From the IMG/VR virus record IMGVR_UViG_3300026097_001455, positions 1 to 64,000 of that record: a DNA stretch of 64,000 nucleotides. One strand, 5' to 3'. A model generated the notes under the pieces. The model was not told the origin of the DNA and searched no databases. It saw only the letters and a program-made list of their open reading frames with translations. Each line of letters opens with the position of its first letter. The stretch's first letter is position 1. The stretch comes from a virus. Shown piece after piece: positions 22,161-30,648 of this stretch. The position numbers and the translations under genes were made by a program.

Positions 22161-24092
22161 TTATCCCTTGTAGTTACGGTTTCTTACCATTCTACCTTTT
22201 TCGGCATCAAAGTAATAAGCTGTATCTGGAGTCTTTTCTTCCTTAGGTTTAACAGAAACACTCTCGTTAATAATTTCTTGCTTAGACTTTCTCTTAACTT
22301 CATTGATTGTTTCAATCTCATAGTTAGGATTCTTAACAAGATTTCCAGTGTTAAGATCAAGGATATAAGCCTTACTCTCATTAAGGTAGTCATCTTCGAA
22401 TACCTTAAACTCTGCTCCAGAAAGAGAATCTGGCTTAGGAACTACTATCACTTCCTTACCATCTACGCTGTCTCCAGCATCAATCTCTTGGTTTCTCTTC
22501 ATGAATTCTTTTTCATTCTCTATTTCTCCTTGCTCTCTTGAAACTTCTTTGTGAGAAACTTCTGGCTCATCGCATCCGCACGATTCAGCAAGTCTAATAG
22601 TTGAGTTCTTCTCAAAGTCAGAAAGCGATTTCCATCTATTGCTTTCTTCTTCTTTAGATTTCTTGTGAGTAATTATATATCTCTTGTTAACTCCTTTTTC
22701 TTCGTTTTCTGTAAGACCAACAAATTTTCTTTTTGATGGGTCAAAGCTTTCAGAAAGACCTTTTGACTTCTTACCTTTCATTCCAGCTCTACCTCTTGGT
22801 GGGTTAGCTGCAAGATCGTTTTCTTCTTCAGAATTAACCTCAACTCCGTGAAGACCAAGTGCGTGGTTCTTATTCATTCCTTTAGGAACGTACCCACTTC
22901 CTGGCTCAAGCTCTACTTCTGTCCATCCATCTGAACTAGATTCTCTCTTGAGCGTTCTTTTCTTACCTTTCTTAGAATATGGAGTCTCTTCAAATCTCTC
23001 CTTGAGCTTTTTCTTGTTGATTTTGCTCTCTGGAGAATCTCCCATTTCTTCATCGAAGTCTCCACCCTTAGCGAATGCTCCTGGAGTTTGGTATGCTCCT
23101 GCTCCTGCTCCACCAGCACTTGCAGTAACTTCATCAATGTATTTCTCTTCCTTATCAGATTTCCATCCCATATCAATAGTTTCCCACTCAGAAGGCTTAA
23201 GTTCTTTAGGAGAAGATGCGCCAAATTTGTTCATCATCTTTTCGAAGTAATCTCTGTAATCTTTCCCCATCTTTTGCTCACACTCTTCTAGGTCATCAAA
23301 TAGTAGATTACCTGGAGTGTTAGCATCTTTTACTTCTGGGTGATTCTGATCAACATCTTTGTCATCATGAGAGGATTCCATAATCCTATCAAGTGTTTCA
23401 TCGTAATCAGATGTAATAATATCTGTTAGGCTTAATTTTTTCATATTGCTTTCAACCATTGAGTTTATACTTTTTTCGACTCTATCTTCAATTCCTAGCT
23501 TCGTCTTAATGAAGTAGTTCGCCTCTCTTTCGGCATACTCATCAAACTTTTTCTTAAGTTCTTTTTTGAATTTGCTCATGTTATCAAGCTTGAAGAATAG
23601 TTTATCATCTATCATGAATGGCCCTTTCTTGTCGTGGTGACCTCTAAAGAATGATACTTCAGTAGTCTTGTAAGTCATGTCCATTGTTTCTGATTCAGCG
23701 TCAATATCAACGTGAATCTCAACAACCATCTTCTTACCACCAAAGCTCAAGTTCTTTTCAAAGAATCCATTAGTTGACTTAGAGCCTTTAACTCTGTTAA
23801 CAGTCACATTAACTTCACCTTTCTTGGAACCCATACCGTAAGTAGAACCATCACCGTAAACACCTCTATTCCAACCTTGCTCACCTTCACCTCTGTTCCA
23901 GTTAGTCTCGTCATCTTTCCTAATAGCTGTGTCTAAACGTGATTTAAAGCCTTCAGAATCGAAAGCTTTTTCAGAAGACTTTTCCAACTGCTCTTCAATT
24001 GCATCATAAACCTTAGCCTTAAGCTCTTGGTCTGTTGCAAAATGTGAACGTTGCTTGTCGTTTTTTTCTGAGTTATTTTCTATATTGGCCAT
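22161..24092 (-). CDS. large acidic protein, possibly virion-associated
   Basis: A 643-residue charged protein with no recognised enzymatic motif. N-terminal part is helical, then Gly/Asn-rich with WNRGEGEQGWNRGVYGDGST, then a beta-rich part (MVVEIHVDIDAESETMDMTY). The middle to C-terminus is Lys/Glu-rich and disordered. The end has two related patches: LDLNTGNLVKNPNYEIE and FDAEKGRMVRNRNYKG. The ATG at 24092 (MANIENNSEKND) is used because the frame extending to 24158 crosses the late-type element at 24111-24119. It has its own promoter-like element and terminator, as the structural genes do. Abundant virion or assembly protein is a guess. Confidence 0.55.
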   Translation of the reverse strand: MANIENNSEKNDKQRSHFATDQELKAKVYDAIEEQLEKSSEKAFDSEGFKSRLDTAIRKDDETNWNRGEGEQGWNRGVYGDGSTYGMGSKKGEVNVTVNRVKGSKSTNGFFEKNLSFGGKKMVVEIHVDIDAESETMDMTYKTTEVSFFRGHHDKKGPFMIDDKLFFKLDNMSKFKKELKKKFDEYAEREANYFIKTKLGIEDRVEKSINSMVESNMKKLSLTDIITSDYDETLDRIMESSHDDKDVDQNHPEVKDANTPGNLLFDDLEECEQKMGKDYRDYFEKMMNKFGASSPKELKPSEWETIDMGWKSDKEEKYIDEVTASAGGAGAGAYQTPGAFAKGGDFDEEMGDSPESKINKKKLKERFEETPYSKKGKKRTLKRESSSDGWTEVELEPGSGYVPKGMNKNHALGLHGVEVNSEEENDLAANPPRGRAGMKGKKSKGLSESFDPSKRKFVGLTENEEKGVNKRYIITHKKSKEEESNRWKSLSDFEKNSTIRLAESCGCDEPEVSHKEVSREQGEIENEKEFMKRNQEIDAGDSVDGKEVIVVPKPDSLSGAEFKVFEDDYLNESKAYILDLNTGNLVKNPNYEIETINEVKRKSKQEIINESVSVKPKEEKTPDTAYYFDAEKGRMVRNRNYKG

Positions 24093-24110
24093 TTGAAAAT
24101 CTTTATTTCC

Positions 24111-24119
24111 TATAAATAG
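24111..24119 (-). promoter_or_regulatory. late-promoter-like element (CTATTTATA)
   Basis: Perfect CTATTTATA on the minus strand, 27 bases before the ATG at 24092 and directly downstream of a terminator for the previous gene. Confidence 0.55.
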
Positions 24120-24122
24120 GCC

Positions 24123-24155
24123 AAAAAACAAAAAACCCATCACTTTGGATGGGTT
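24123..24155 (-). terminator. intrinsic terminator (minus strand)
   Basis: On the minus strand AACCCATC pairs with GATGGGTT around a six-base loop, followed by a run of T. It follows the stop of the gene at 24162. Confidence 0.85.
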
Positions 24156-24161
24156 CAAGTA

Positions 24162-24437
24162 TTATGATTGTTTACTGAATATTCCTGGCTTTCTGAAAAT
24201 CTTATTGCCTATCCAGACTAGATTTTTTTCTTTTGTAGTTTCGGCCTCTTCTATCTCCTCAAGGCCAAATTGCTCTGCGTGGTTATCAATCCAATGCTCG
24301 ATCAGCTCAACCATTGGCTTGCTCCTAAAATCATCGTTATACTTTTTGGTGTCTGAGTATTCATTTACCAACTCACTTGCCATGTGAAATTCAGATCGAA
24401 ATCCGAAAAATTCAAAGTCTTTAAAATAGTCTTGCAT
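24162..24437 (-). CDS. small protein of unknown function
   Basis: A 91-residue acidic protein from the ATG at 24437 (MQDYFKDFEFFGFRSEFHMA); the upstream frame would overlap the gene at 24443. It is predicted helical (LIEHWIDNHAEQFGLEEIEE) and ends WIGNKIFRKPGIFSKQS. It is the last gene of the run 24162-25702 and has a terminator directly downstream. Not recognised. Confidence 0.5.
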   Translation of the reverse strand: MQDYFKDFEFFGFRSEFHMASELVNEYSDTKKYNDDFRSKPMVELIEHWIDNHAEQFGLEEIEEAETTKEKNLVWIGNKIFRKPGIFSKQS

Positions 24438-24442
24438 AATTT

Positions 24443-24739
24443 TTATTTTACGTATCCCCTTTTTAACCAACACTTCCAAGTATCTTTGTCCACAAACTCT
24501 CTGACACCTGGGTTATCAAGATATAGTTTATTTTTATACATATATCCCACAAAACGCCTGCTCTTAACCTTTTTTTTCTTAGATATTATCTTTCCAGTAA
24601 TGTCTACATCTTCAAGGTTTAAGTCTTCTTCTACTTCATAAATATGGTCTTTATATATTTTCTCAGCATGTAGCCAGAAACGATAGTTCCATATTAAATT
24701 TAGTAGATAGAATCTTAGTCTTGAGCACTTCCATATCAT
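24443..24739 (-). CDS. small protein of unknown function
   Basis: A 98-residue basic protein with an aromatic N-terminus (MIWKCSRLRFYLLNLIWNYR) and a Lys-rich middle. It overlaps the small membrane gene upstream by four bases (ATGA). Not recognised. Confidence 0.45.
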   Translation of the reverse strand: MIWKCSRLRFYLLNLIWNYRFWLHAEKIYKDHIYEVEEDLNLEDVDITGKIISKKKKVKSRRFVGYMYKNKLYLDNPGVREFVDKDTWKCWLKRGYVK

Positions 24740-24966
24740 CCTATTGTAATTTTGGATATTATGAAATATGCGATAATAAATATAAGGGAAGCTATTGACA
24801 TCAGCATAAAGAAAAATACGAAGTTAAATCTCATTCTTCTCCATATAGATAGCTCATCATAACCTTCTTGCCTCCTTGTTCCCTGGAAGTCCTTAAACAC
24901 GAACCAACCAGCGAAGCCAGCAGCTACAGCCAATAGTCCAATAATTATTTTCAGTAATATCGCCAT
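24736..24966 (-). CDS. small two-TM membrane protein
   Basis: A 76-residue protein with TM segments at residues ~4-25 (LLKIIIGLLAVAAGFAGWFV) and ~48-72 (FVFFFMLMSIASLIFIIAYF), and a charged loop between (TRRQEGYDELSIWRRMR). Size and two-TM hairpin topology fit a holin, but it is far from the endolysin gene; no family match is recognised. Confidence 0.55.
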   Translation of the reverse strand: MAILLKIIIGLLAVAAGFAGWFVFKDFQGTRRQEGYDELSIWRRMRFNFVFFFMLMSIASLIFIIAYFIISKITIG

Positions 24967-25239
24967 TTATTTATCTTCTTTATCAGTAGGTGAGTCTGCG
25001 CTTTCTGAATCACCTTCGTCTTTAAGTTCGTTAGAAGTTAGTTGAACTATGAACGCCTGAGTTTCTTGCATAGATGCGTGAATATCTGCTAAATCAGAAA
25101 CCTTACCCTTAATCTTGTCAATTAAGCCAATCTGTTTATCCCTATCGTTAAGGATAGCATTGATGTCGTTCATTAGATCGTTTTGATCACTCTTGAGCGA
25201 CATCATTACTTCACCTAATATTTCAAGTTTACTCTTCAT
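24967..25239 (-). CDS. small coiled-coil protein
   Basis: A 90-residue protein that is nearly all helix with heptad pattern (KLEILGEVMMSLKSDQNDLM, KIKGKVSDLADIHASMQETQ) and a short acidic tail. It overlaps the DUF4494 gene by 11 bases and follows the small membrane gene closely. Not recognised. Confidence 0.5.
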   Translation of the reverse strand: MKSKLEILGEVMMSLKSDQNDLMNDINAILNDRDKQIGLIDKIKGKVSDLADIHASMQETQAFIVQLTSNELKDEGDSESADSPTDKEDK

Positions 25240-25702
25240 TGCTAACTGGCTCTCTTGATAATTCTACATCAAGGTCTTCATAAAAAACGTCCATGATTTT
25301 AGTGAGCGAAACATCTGTAGTTTCATAAGTAAACATAGCATCTGACAATTTATCCGCCAATTTGTTATTAGCAGATTGAACTGAAAATTCTTCTACCATG
25401 TAAGTCTGCTTAGTCTTAGAAACCTTTCCGTTATCATCTTCTTCAGAGATTTCGATCTTGCACTTATACCATTGTCCTCCATCTTGATTTCTGACTACAT
25501 CAGTTACGTCAGTTACAGACATAGCATGTACAAGGAACTCTCCTTGTGCTGATTTTCCGATTTCTTTTGTGATTCTTGCTTCAGCATCTGTGAATGATAC
25601 TGCTGGAAGGAGGAACGCCTCATTTACCTTTTTAAGGTCTTCATTTCCGTTCTTTTCAACCTTCTTAGTGTACTTTACCTTTACGGTATACCATCTGTTC
25701 AT
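25229..25702 (-). CDS. DUF4494 protein
   Basis: A 157-residue protein starting MNRWYTVKVKYTKKVENG-like, with VNEAFLLPAVSFTDAEARIT and WYKCKIEISEEDDNGKVSKT. This is the DUF4494 signature, a small beta domain family found in Bacteroidetes and their phages, function unknown. It supports a Bacteroidetes host. It has a Bacteroidetes-type promoter box upstream and shares the leader ATCAAAAGAGACAA with the dNMP kinase, so it is probably an early or middle gene heading the run 24162-25702. Confidence 0.75.
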   Translation of the reverse strand: MNRWYTVKVKYTKKVEKNGNEDLKKVNEAFLLPAVSFTDAEARITKEIGKSAQGEFLVHAMSVTDVTDVVRNQDGGQWYKCKIEISEEDDNGKVSKTKQTYMVEEFSVQSANNKLADKLSDAMFTYETTDVSLTKIMDVFYEDLDVELSREPVSNEE

Positions 25703-25726
25703 AATGTTGTCTCTTTTGATTTACTA

Positions 25727-25734
25727 CAAATGTA
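25727..25734 (-). promoter_or_regulatory. Bacteroidetes-type promoter -7 box (TACATTTG)
   Basis: TAnnTTTG on the minus strand, 32 bases upstream of the DUF4494 ATG, with a TTTTTTG stretch about 13 bases further upstream. The downstream leader contains the shared 14-base sequence ATCAAAAGAGACAA. Confidence 0.5.
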
Positions 25735-25760
25735 GAATTTTTTGAGACAAAAAACAATAG

Positions 25761-26468
25761 TTATCTATGGAATCTATGATTGTTTGTGCTCATCATATTG
25801 GTATCAAATATACCCATCCCTTTATTAGTGGCAGCACCCCCAGCTTTTCTAAGGTTCTTTTTAGTGTTAAGGTTGTCTTGCTTGAGTGAACCCATTTCTT
25901 GGTTTACCCAATCTTTACCAGAATCTCCGCCATGAAGTTCCCAGGCTTGAATTATTCCAGAATTTTTAACGGTTTTTCCTGCTTGCTTATCCTGGTTATA
26001 TTCGTCTTGATTGGTTTCAAAGAAAGATTTAAGCCTTCTCATCTGATCAAAAGACTGAGTTTGCTTAGAAGCGAGTTCCTTGGCTTTAGATAGTCCAGAG
26101 CCAGTGTTTGTACCAGATGTGGTTAGATTATTGTTATGAGCAGCATTAAGCGCCTCCTGAGCTCTCTGAGCAACGTTTGGTGGAGGAGTAAATGTTTTGT
26201 TGTTATCGAATTGAAATGCTTCGTACAAAACCTTTCTAACTCTTTGCCTAACTTCAGCTACCATTTTTGAATCCTGGTTTACTGAGCTAGTTTTTTTCTT
26301 GTAATCATTAACAACTGAGTCGGGATAAAGAGTGTTCTTATCCATAACATGAAGCCTATCTATATCATATCCCATATCAAGATAGTCCTCTAACTCATCG
26401 CTCCAGATGTAAATCATATCACCTGATTCTTCTGGACTAAATTTATCTCCAAATCCTAGTTGTTCCAT
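25761..26468 (-). CDS. uncharacterised Gln/Asn-rich protein
   Basis: A 235-residue protein with a helix-rich, Asn/Gln-rich low-complexity middle (ALNAAHNNNLTTSGTNTGSG). Residues ~69-92 (MVAEVRQRVRKVLYEAFQFD) carry an internal version of the R-x-x-V/I-R-x-x-L helix motif. The N-terminal 45 residues are acidic. It overlaps the next gene by one base. Virion-associated or scaffold role possible; not recognised. Confidence 0.5.
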   Translation of the reverse strand: MEQLGFGDKFSPEESGDMIYIWSDELEDYLDMGYDIDRLHVMDKNTLYPDSVVNDYKKKTSSVNQDSKMVAEVRQRVRKVLYEAFQFDNNKTFTPPPNVAQRAQEALNAAHNNNLTTSGTNTGSGLSKAKELASKQTQSFDQMRRLKSFFETNQDEYNQDKQAGKTVKNSGIIQAWELHGGDSGKDWVNQEMGSLKQDNLNTKKNLRKAGGAATNKGMGIFDTNMMSTNNHRFHR

Positions 26469-26959
26469 TACTTAATTAGATCAAGAATAGCGTTCTTAAT
26501 ATCTTGAGGTAATTTAGTAGGAAATCCTAATTGAGAAAGATTCCAGTTTACCTCGTCATAAAATGCTATGTCATTAACTGGCGCCCCGCTCTCAAGAGTT
26601 CTCTTAATAGCTATGTTTAAAGCCTCATCACTCTTAAGTGATATTGTATTTGCCTGAGCTCCTTGATATAAGGTGGGGTTGCTGTATAGGTTATCCACAA
26701 TAGAAGATACGCTTCTTGGTTGATTGGTGCCGTTCATTCCTCCACTAGCGTCTCCACCCATAAAATTACCTCCCTGAGTCTCTTGAATAGTTCCAGCCTT
26801 TTCTCCAGAAGCTAATTCCGATAGTCTCTTATATTCTTCTGATAGTTTTTCAGCGTTAGTTTCGTCTCTATCCTCTTTGAATACTTCGTTCTTCTTGTCT
26901 AGTGCTTTAGAAAGCTCTAGCATTCTGTTTTTTTCTTTATTCTCCTTGTTCTCTTCCAT
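26468..26959 (-). CDS. uncharacterised helical protein
   Basis: A 163-residue protein from the ATG at 26959 (MEENKENKEKNRMLELSKAL); the longer frame overlaps the gene at 26971. N-terminal charged coiled coil, a Gly/Asn-rich linker (GGNFMGGDASGGMNGTNQPR), and a helical C-terminus ending LPQDIKNAILDLIK. Reads as an assembly or scaffold-type protein; not recognised. Confidence 0.5.
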   Translation of the reverse strand: MEENKENKEKNRMLELSKALDKKNEVFKEDRDETNAEKLSEEYKRLSELASGEKAGTIQETQGGNFMGGDASGGMNGTNQPRSVSSIVDNLYSNPTLYQGAQANTISLKSDEALNIAIKRTLESGAPVNDIAFYDEVNWNLSQLGFPTKLPQDIKNAILDLIK

Positions 26960-26970
26960 AATAATTATTT

Positions 26971-27435
26971 TTACCAAACGATAAACCCTTGGCCAAGATC
27001 GCCAGAATAAAACCTAATAGATTTAGGTACAAAAGACTTGTAAATTTTCTCAAGGTCAAACTTAGGACTTGTAACCATACTGTTAGTTGAGTTGTTAGGC
27101 ATTTCATCATCTGGCATGATATTACCATCATCGTCCACTATCTCATTCATATTCGCATCTCCCTCAGAAGAGTTAGATAAAAAGTCAACAAGAAAATCTC
27201 TAAACATATTGCTATACTGCTCCTTGTTAGATTGAACCCAGTTTTTAAATTGTCCTAGCTCAACTACAGCACTAGCATCCTTTTCGTAGGGTGTAGAGAA
27301 ATTAAACTTTATGTAGTCATCTTCAACATTAAAGTCAACATCAGTAATATCTTTAACCATATCAGGTGATACGTCCATAATATCTTCGTTCTCACTAATG
27401 AGAACACTCAAGCATAAGTCTTTTAATTTCTTCAT
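26971..27435 (-). CDS. uncharacterised acidic protein
   Basis: A 154-residue acidic protein. Starts MKKLKDLCLSVLISENEDIM; central FKNWVQSNKEQYSNMFRDFL; C-terminal FDLEKIYKSFVPKSIRFYSG followed by DLGQGFIVW. It is preceded by a 21-base leader identical to that of the plus-strand baseplate gene at 52655, including a late-type element. That suggests virion-time expression. Family not recognised. Confidence 0.55.
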   Translation of the reverse strand: MKKLKDLCLSVLISENEDIMDVSPDMVKDITDVDFNVEDDYIKFNFSTPYEKDASAVVELGQFKNWVQSNKEQYSNMFRDFLVDFLSNSSEGDANMNEIVDDDGNIMPDDEMPNNSTNSMVTSPKFDLEKIYKSFVPKSIRFYSGDLGQGFIVW

Positions 27436-27436
27436 G

Positions 27437-27457
27437 AAGCGCTTTTTAAATAAATAT
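27437..27457 (-). promoter_or_regulatory. late-type promoter/leader identical to that at 52633-52653
   Basis: On the minus strand it reads TATTTATTTAAAAAGCGCTT, with one more A at its 5' end, one base before the ATG at 27435. The same 21 bases precede the ATG at 52655 on the plus strand, also one base before it. Confidence 0.65.
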
Positions 27458-27473
27458 GCGGAAATTAAAGAAA

Positions 27474-27842
27474 CTACAACTTATTTAGACAATCGCTAAT
27501 GAAATCTGGCTTTACTGTAAAAAGGTTTTTAGACAAAGATTTGGTTTCTGTCTCCTGATATGTATCTACTCTCTCGATAATATCAATTTTGCCATATGAG
27601 TTTATAGTGCCTCCGCTTTCTATGGCAGTATACGAAGTGCTTTCATGCCAGGGTACAGAGTGGAGCATTACTGGTGATATATATTCTATAGTACTACTCA
27701 CAAGCTCTTTGTCGCATTCATTCACAAATTTCCTGTGCATTACATTGTTCTGAACCCTGTAGTAGCAATTAAGATTACCACCATCATTAAACTCCACAAA
27801 ATCAGTGAGGTTATTGGTCTTGTCGTAAATACTTATCTTCAT
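27474..27842 (-). CDS. uncharacterised protein
   Basis: A 122-residue strand-rich protein starting MKISIYDKTNNLTDFVEFND, with SPVMLHSVPWHESTSYTAIE in the middle. It overlaps the upstream large PcfJ-like gene by one base and was probably translated with it. Not recognised. Confidence 0.5.
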   Translation of the reverse strand: MKISIYDKTNNLTDFVEFNDGGNLNCYYRVQNNVMHRKFVNECDKELVSSTIEYISPVMLHSVPWHESTSYTAIESGGTINSYGKIDIIERVDTYQETETKSLSKNLFTVKPDFISDCLNKL

Positions 27843-29797
27843 TACACCTCCTCTGAAAGTCTTAAGTCCTTGATAGGTCTAAATGATACATCTTTCTCTG
27901 TAAGATAATCCATAACAAGTTTCTTAAACCTATCGCTACCTAATTGGTTTGCAAATCCTTTAACCTGATCGAATTCAATACCATCTCTCTTGTTGTATGT
28001 GAATCCAATGGTATATCTCTCCATTTCATCTTCTGGTCTTTCTGGGTCTCTATCATAAGCTGAGCCTAACAGATATGTTCCCTGAGCTACGTTAGGAGCG
28101 TATGCAGAGGCGCTATGACGCATTTCTACACCTTCCTTAATGATCATGCCAGGAGAGTTGTGTAAAACGATCTCAAGAGGCCCATTGTAATCATCCTCTC
28201 CTTTAGTCTCAAGGAAATGGAATTTCTCAACAAATTCCTTAATAGCTCCCATCTTCTCCTCATCACTCTTAACCTTGTAATACTTAACTAGCATATCGTG
28301 ATATTCTACAAGATCATCATACGTCTTGATCTTGTTAAAGTGTCGCTTGGGGTCAAACTCCATTATTTCCATCATCATCCTCGCATCATCGTATTCAACG
28401 AACGAGAATTCTTTAACATTCTTATAGGTTTTAAAGAAATGCCTTGACTCAAGATATGAGTCAATAATCTGAAGCACTCTGTCTAGCTCATCAAACTCCA
28501 TTTTACTTCTAAAGTAAATTGCTTCAATAGCGTGAGTTAACAAGTCAAGATCATGCTTCTGCAGAAGGGCAATAACTTCTTTCTTTTCATAAAACTTAAA
28601 ATACTTGATGATTTGCTTATAATCAGCAAATGTATTTATTGTCTTAAATATGAACTTCGAGATTGTCCCATCCTCAACAGCGTCAAGAACCTGGTATCCA
28701 GAGTCAGTCTTAACAACCTTACCTCCTTTGTAGTTCTTGTTTTCCCTAACCATGTAGTTAGCGTCAACATCTTCATTCTTAACTTCAAACTTCAGATCAT
28801 CTTCAGATTTATTCTTTTCATTCTCATACTCGATTCTTTGCTTAGACTTATAAACAAAATCATGAGCTTCTTTATTATCTTCATTAACCTCTTCATTAAG
28901 CTTATTGATGTATTTAGTTACGAGGAAGTTGAATATCTTAACTGGAGATGTAGCTCCAGACTCTTCCATTTCTTTAGAATTAGGTATCTCACACTCAAGC
29001 ATAAGATCGTATAAAAACTGAGAACCTTTTGTAAGAGCAACTGTAGAAAGATTGCTGTATTTGATTATGCCAAAAAACACAGACAATAGCTTCTTTACAT
29101 AAGGAAGCCCTACATCATTTGACCTATTTCTTACAAACTCTAGAAATTCCGAAACAATGCTTGCATTCTTTGTATCTGAAACAAAATTAGCTAGTCTATT
29201 AATGTATAAGTGAAGGCTGAAGAAGTTGATTATCTTGTCTGTGTCCATAGTAAAGAACCTGTCAACATATTCAATAACTTCATCAAGATCGAACTCAACC
29301 TCTGGTTCATCCCCAAATTCTTGGAAGAATAAGTTTTTAGAGTTCTTTTCAAATCTCAGGTATTTGATTGATTCTTCAAACACAACTTTAAACTCATTTT
29401 CTCCACTTGAATTTGCTCTACTTGCAATTCCTGGACAAACTTTAGCATAGTATATGATAAGATCAGTATCGGTCTCTACAAACTCATATCCAGATATAAA
29501 AAACTCCCCAACGCTAATTAATTTCTTCTTTGCTTCTGGGTCGTTATATTTCTTTTCGCAGTGAGGGCATTTAATTTCTCTATCGAATGCAAGTTTAATA
29601 TCCTTATAAACTCCTTCATAAAGACCTTCTTCGTCATCCTGCATTACATGCTCAAGGTCTACCAACTCCTCTTCGTTACTAACAACAAACTGCTCTCCAC
29701 AGTTGCAAAAGAACCTATCTTCTGTCTTGTTTTCTCTGAAAATAAAGGAATACTCCTTGTCAATATTTTCTAAATTTATAATCCTATCTTTTACCAT
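27842..29797 (-). CDS. zinc-ribbon protein with PcfJ-like C-terminus
   Basis: A 651-residue protein. The N-terminus has a split zinc-ribbon: FFCNCGEQFVVS near residue 28 and IKCPHCEKKYNDPEAKK near 77, giving four Cys. The middle is helical. The C-terminus (residues ~540-640) has LEIVLHNSPGMIIKEGVEMR, HSASAYAPN, YTIGFTYNKRDGIEFDQVKG and DRFKKLVMDYL, a divergent PcfJ-like domain, with H replaced in part and the family's H-C/G motif as R-H-S. The smaller protein at 20435 has the classical form. Zn-ribbon plus PcfJ-like suggests nucleic-acid association. Function unknown. Confidence 0.6.
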   Translation of the reverse strand: MVKDRIINLENIDKEYSFIFRENKTEDRFFCNCGEQFVVSNEEELVDLEHVMQDDEEGLYEGVYKDIKLAFDREIKCPHCEKKYNDPEAKKKLISVGEFFISGYEFVETDTDLIIYYAKVCPGIASRANSSGENEFKVVFEESIKYLRFEKNSKNLFFQEFGDEPEVEFDLDEVIEYVDRFFTMDTDKIINFFSLHLYINRLANFVSDTKNASIVSEFLEFVRNRSNDVGLPYVKKLLSVFFGIIKYSNLSTVALTKGSQFLYDLMLECEIPNSKEMEESGATSPVKIFNFLVTKYINKLNEEVNEDNKEAHDFVYKSKQRIEYENEKNKSEDDLKFEVKNEDVDANYMVRENKNYKGGKVVKTDSGYQVLDAVEDGTISKFIFKTINTFADYKQIIKYFKFYEKKEVIALLQKHDLDLLTHAIEAIYFRSKMEFDELDRVLQIIDSYLESRHFFKTYKNVKEFSFVEYDDARMMMEIMEFDPKRHFNKIKTYDDLVEYHDMLVKYYKVKSDEEKMGAIKEFVEKFHFLETKGEDDYNGPLEIVLHNSPGMIIKEGVEMRHSASAYAPNVAQGTYLLGSAYDRDPERPEDEMERYTIGFTYNKRDGIEFDQVKGFANQLGSDRFKKLVMDYLTEKDVSFRPIKDLRLSEEV

Positions 29798-29832
29798 ACT
29801 TATTACGTTTTCAAAAATATATTCATTTAATA

Positions 29833-29860
29833 CAAAAAAACCAAGGCTTTCACCTTGGTC
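29833..29860 (-). terminator. intrinsic terminator (minus strand)
   Basis: On the minus strand ACCAAGG and CCTTGGT form a 7-bp stem with a six-base loop, followed by seven T. It lies between the gene ending at 29891 and the start of the PcfJ-like gene. Confidence 0.85.
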
Positions 29861-29890
29861 TTATTATAAATGATATGATTGTTTTGCTTA

Positions 29891-30580
29891 TTATAGAAGC
29901 TTAGATACTTTCTTAGATTCTTCGTTAATGAAGTTGAATAGCTCTTTTTTGCTTTTAAATGACTCTGGTAGTTCAATTCCTTTTGCAATTCTTCCATATG
30001 GGTCATCAGCGCTTGGCGCCTTTTCCTTAGCATCAGCTTTCTTCTGACCTGTTGTATGCTTTTCTCTTCCTTTAATGTCTCCACCAGCCTCAACGTAAGT
30101 TTTAGCTCCTTTGTCGCCCTCCTTATCTTGTGAGTTCATTTTAACTTCATCCTTTCTATCTTCAAAAGGAGTAGAGGCGTCTGTTCCTTGATTTCCTTTT
30201 TTAGAATCAAAGTCACTGTTGTGCATTCCTTCAATGTGTGGATTATCAGAGCTTCCTTTTTTAGTTGAAGATTTAGCGTCTACTTTTGCGGCTGCAGCTA
30301 TTTCTTCATCATGTCCCTGATCTTTATCTTGCTGATTCATTTTAACATCTGTTGGAATGTCTGAATTTTCCATGTTAGCTTTCTTCTTTTCAAACTTACC
30401 ATCAGTGTTTTTAGTATAAGCAGAGCCGTCAGAATTGTCAACTCTATCCATAGCGTTCATCTTAACATCCATGGTATCACCAGCATCAGTGATCTTATCT
30501 GCTTCCTCAGAAATAATTCTAAGAGCTTCTTCTTTAATAAGTTCTTTCAACTCCTTTGGAGAAATGTTTATCTTATCCAT
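29891..30580 (-). CDS. disordered acidic/Lys-rich protein with shared N-terminal helix and VKMN repeats
   Basis: A 229-residue, highly charged, low-complexity protein. It starts MDKINISPKELKELIKEEAL, one of the clearest copies of the shared helix motif. Three copies of a short repeat follow: DVKMNAMDR, DVKMNQQDK and EVKMNSQDK (around residues 37, 77 and 145). The C-terminus (LPESFKSKKELFNFINEESK) is again helical. The ATG at 30580 is placed 25 bases after a TATTTATA-type element; a longer frame from 30619 crosses this element. A head-packaged internal protein, or a scaffold, is a reasonable hypothesis. Confidence 0.65.
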   Translation of the reverse strand: MDKINISPKELKELIKEEALRIISEEADKITDAGDTMDVKMNAMDRVDNSDGSAYTKNTDGKFEKKKANMENSDIPTDVKMNQQDKDQGHDEEIAAAAKVDAKSSTKKGSSDNPHIEGMHNSDFDSKKGNQGTDASTPFEDRKDEVKMNSQDKEGDKGAKTYVEAGGDIKGREKHTTGQKKADAKEKAPSADDPYGRIAKGIELPESFKSKKELFNFINEESKKVSKLL

Positions 30581-30596
30581 TGTATTGCAATTTTTA

Positions 30597-30605
30597 TATA
30601 AATAT
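30597..30605 (-). promoter_or_regulatory. late-promoter-like element (ATATTTATA)
   Basis: Minus-strand ATATTTATA, 25 bases before the ATG at 30580. Confidence 0.5.
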
Positions 30606-30648
30606 GGAAGAAAACGCAAAATTCACCCCTTCTACAAAACTTTTTTAT

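Noticed and set aside
22161-24092. Major capsid protein
   Set aside because: Length and abundance signals fit weakly but composition is acidic and disordered with no HK97-fold pattern; left as unknown.
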